Positions 4,327 through 5,463 of a DNA stretch of 5,463 nucleotides are shown here, piece after piece. The notes beneath the pieces were generated by a model, which searched no databases, was not told the DNA's origin, and saw nothing but the letters and a program-made list of their open reading frames with translations. Source of the DNA: Nitrospiraceae bacterium (GTDB lineage Bacteria > Nitrospirota > Nitrospiria > Nitrospirales > Nitrospiraceae); contig SXPO01000258.1 in the NCBI GenBank assembly GCA_005793285.1, positions 1 to 5,463 of the forward strand, written 5' to 3'. Numbering within the stretch: position 1 is the stretch's first letter; every line of letters starts with the position of its first letter. Made by a program: the position numbers and the translations under genes.

Positions 4327-5463
4327 GTTGACCCCACAAAGACAATGCGATAGGCCACGAATCCTGCGAGCGCGATGATGATGGAGCGTAAGGCCGTGAG
4401 CATGCCGGCCCAGGCACTGAAATCCAGGGTGAAATTGCCAAATAGCGTCGAACTCAAGGCAAAGGAGGGAATCGCGCTCGGCCAGGTCAGATTTTTGAGC
4501 AGATTCAACGCCGACAACAGCCCGCTACCAGTCCAGAGATCCATGTGGGCTTGCAGAATCCCGCCGAAGCTCCGTTGCTCATGATTGCCGGCACTACACG
4601 TCACCGTCGCCGTATCCGCCGCCGTCTCGGTGGAGGTCTGCGTCACAGACCCATCAGGATTGGTGGTGGTCGTCGTGGTTTTGGTCGCCGTGGTATCCGT
4701 GGCCTGAGACGCGGGCTTTGTCGTTTGTGTGCCCGCGGGCGGTGTGGCATTGGGATTGATGACGGTATCAGTCGGGGCCACTTGCGAAGCTGGCACGACA
4801 TCCGTCGTCAATCCGGTTGCCGGAATCGGGTTGAACGACACGGAATCGGCCGGGGCGGGTGTACTCTGCGAACCGACGGACGTCGTATGGGATTCGATCG
4901 ACAACGGATCAGACGCAGGAAGATTCCCGATATAGGTTTGCACTTGTGCGGGTGTCGCGGGCTGAGAAGTCCCCAACACCGGAGAGCTGGCATTCGTTGT
5001 TGCATCGTGAAGCGCCTCGCACCCCGCCGTCGTCACGCCATAGGAATACCACCCAGCCCATCCAGAGGGCACCGGGCCAACGTTGGAAGTCCCCGCACAG
5101 CCTGGACTCGAATCAAACGGATATTTATTCGGCACATGCAAGGAATAACCAGGCCGACCAAAAAAGCATGTGGCACAGGCGGCCACGACCGCTCCCGACG
5201 GCATGGTGTACCCTGGAATGGTATAGGTCGGAGGAGGCGCCGCCGCCTGTTTGAGCGCAGCCACGTGACTCTGTGAATACCACACCGACGCCAGCGTCAT
5301 ACCTGCCGCAATCCCCAAGAGCGGCCACCCAGCCGACGACGTGACTACGCGCACGGCTACCGAACCAGCCGTGGATGCGGTCATGGCACTGCCGAGGGCG
5401 GACAGCGTCGCCGCTCTGGAGGCGGTCATCATGGCCGTGACATTCGCGGCCGTGGCCCGGCGC
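4323..5463 (-). CDS. pIII-like adsorption/attachment protein (5' end outside window)
   Basis: At least 369 residues counted from the ATG at 5432; the frame stays open to the window edge and no Shine-Dalgarno precedes the ATGATG at 5432, so the true start is probably outside. Numbering from 5432: a hydrophobic helix at about 35-51 (WPLLGIAAGMTLASVWY), a cysteine-containing globular part at 70-145 (Cys86, 89, 112, 138; aromatic-rich SGWAGWYSYG), then a long Thr/Ser/Pro/Ala-rich linker at 146-275 with a run of six Thr and NPDGSVTQT. A membrane-proximal domain follows at about 279-340, then a C-terminal transmembrane anchor at about 342-360 with a very short tail (VFVGST). Globular domain, flexible linker and C-terminal anchor is the pIII plan, and the NPDGS-rich linker recalls neisserial TspB-type phage proteins. 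It would sit at the virion tip and bind a host receptor such as a pilus; the receptor cannot be told from sequence. Confidence 0.75.
   Translation of the reverse strand, partial: RRATAANVTAMMTASRAATLSALGSAMTASTAGSVAVRVVTSSAGWPLLGIAAGMTLASVWYSQSHVAALKQAAAPPPTYTIPGYTMPSGAVVAACATCFFGRPGYSLHVPNKYPFDSSPGCAGTSNVGPVPSGWAGWYSYGVTTAGCEALHDATTNASSPVLGTSQPATPAQVQTYIGNLPASDPLSIESHTTSVGSQSTPAPADSVSFNPIPATGLTTDVVPASQVAPTDTVINPNATPPAGTQTTKPASQATDTTATKTTTTTTNPDGSVTQTSTETAADTATVTCSAGNHEQRSFGGILQAHMDLWTGSGLLSALNLLKNLTWPSAIPSFALSSTLFGNFTLDFSAWAGMLTALRSIIIALAGFVAYRIVFVGST

Larger units (their letters stand above)
66..5463. mobile_element. Filamentous phage (inovirus-like) prophage, left part
   Basis: An integrase/excisionase module next to a tRNA is followed by a morphogenesis operon with pIII-, pVI- and Zot/pI-like genes and very small coat genes, which together identify a filamentous phage. 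The left boundary lies inside the tRNA. The right boundary is outside the window: the pIII-like gene is cut by the edge, and no replication protein or attR is present. Integration by a phage-encoded tyrosine recombinase at a tRNA differs from the XerCD/dif route of CTX-type phages. No dif-like site was recognised. Confidence 0.85.

Noticed and set aside
4052..4441. N-terminal extension of the Zot frame up to 4441
   Set aside because: It overlaps the pVI-like gene fully and the pIII-like gene partly in another frame, is Ser/His/Arg-rich without domain character, and Zot proteins start just before the Walker A motif, matching the ATG at 4051.
4545..5276. Plus-strand 243-codon open frame
   Set aside because: An Arg/Gly-rich shadow of the pIII-like gene on the opposite strand, without a ribosome site or recognisable domain.

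Overview
The window is one end of an integrated filamentous phage (inovirus-type prophage) inserted at a tRNA-Phe gene of a bacterial chromosome. The evidence is the gene set: a tyrosine integrase abutting a tRNA, a small excisionase-like protein, and a minus-strand run of a pIII-like adsorption protein, a pVI-like membrane protein, a Zot/pI assembly ATPase and tiny single-helix coat proteins. The host is probably Gram-negative, given signal-peptide coat proteins, a pI-type assembly ATPase and moderately GC-rich DNA. The RadC style and the tRNA would suit a Nitrospirota-like or deltaproteobacterial genome, but that is a weak inference.

Layout from left to right. 1-65 is host DNA with no gene. 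66-141 is an intact tRNA-Phe(GAA) with encoded CCA. 77-1288 (minus) is the integrase, whose last codons are read from the antisense strand of the tRNA. 1309-1527 (minus) is a helix-turn-helix excisionase or regulator in the same operon. 1528-1848 has no convincing gene, but from 1669 to 1819 it is packed with inverted repeats and is the best candidate in the window for a phage origin or packaging region. 1849-2355 (plus) is a short RadC/JAB-domain protein, the only plus-strand protein gene. From 2399 to the right edge everything is minus strand, transcribed right to left: pIII-like (runs off the edge), pVI-like, Zot, a 37-residue membrane protein, the signal-peptide major coat protein, a hairpin, and a second coat-like protein without a signal peptide.

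How it works together. Stop/start overlaps (4 nt between pIII and pVI, 1 nt between pVI and Zot) and very short gaps show a single morphogenesis operon. By analogy with Ff and CTX phages, Zot in the inner membrane would drive extrusion of ssDNA as the coat protein replaces the DNA-binding protein, with the pIII/pVI-like pair terminating the particle and the pIII-like protein binding the next host. Integrase and excisionase would manage lysogeny at the tRNA. No replication initiator, ssDNA-binding protein or secretin is visible; the first two are expected beyond the right edge, and the secretin may be host supplied. The less ordinary points are the two tandem related coat-like genes separated by a hairpin, the coat cluster lying downstream of Zot instead of upstream of pIII, the RadC-like cargo gene with an altered metal-binding motif, and the hairpin cluster.
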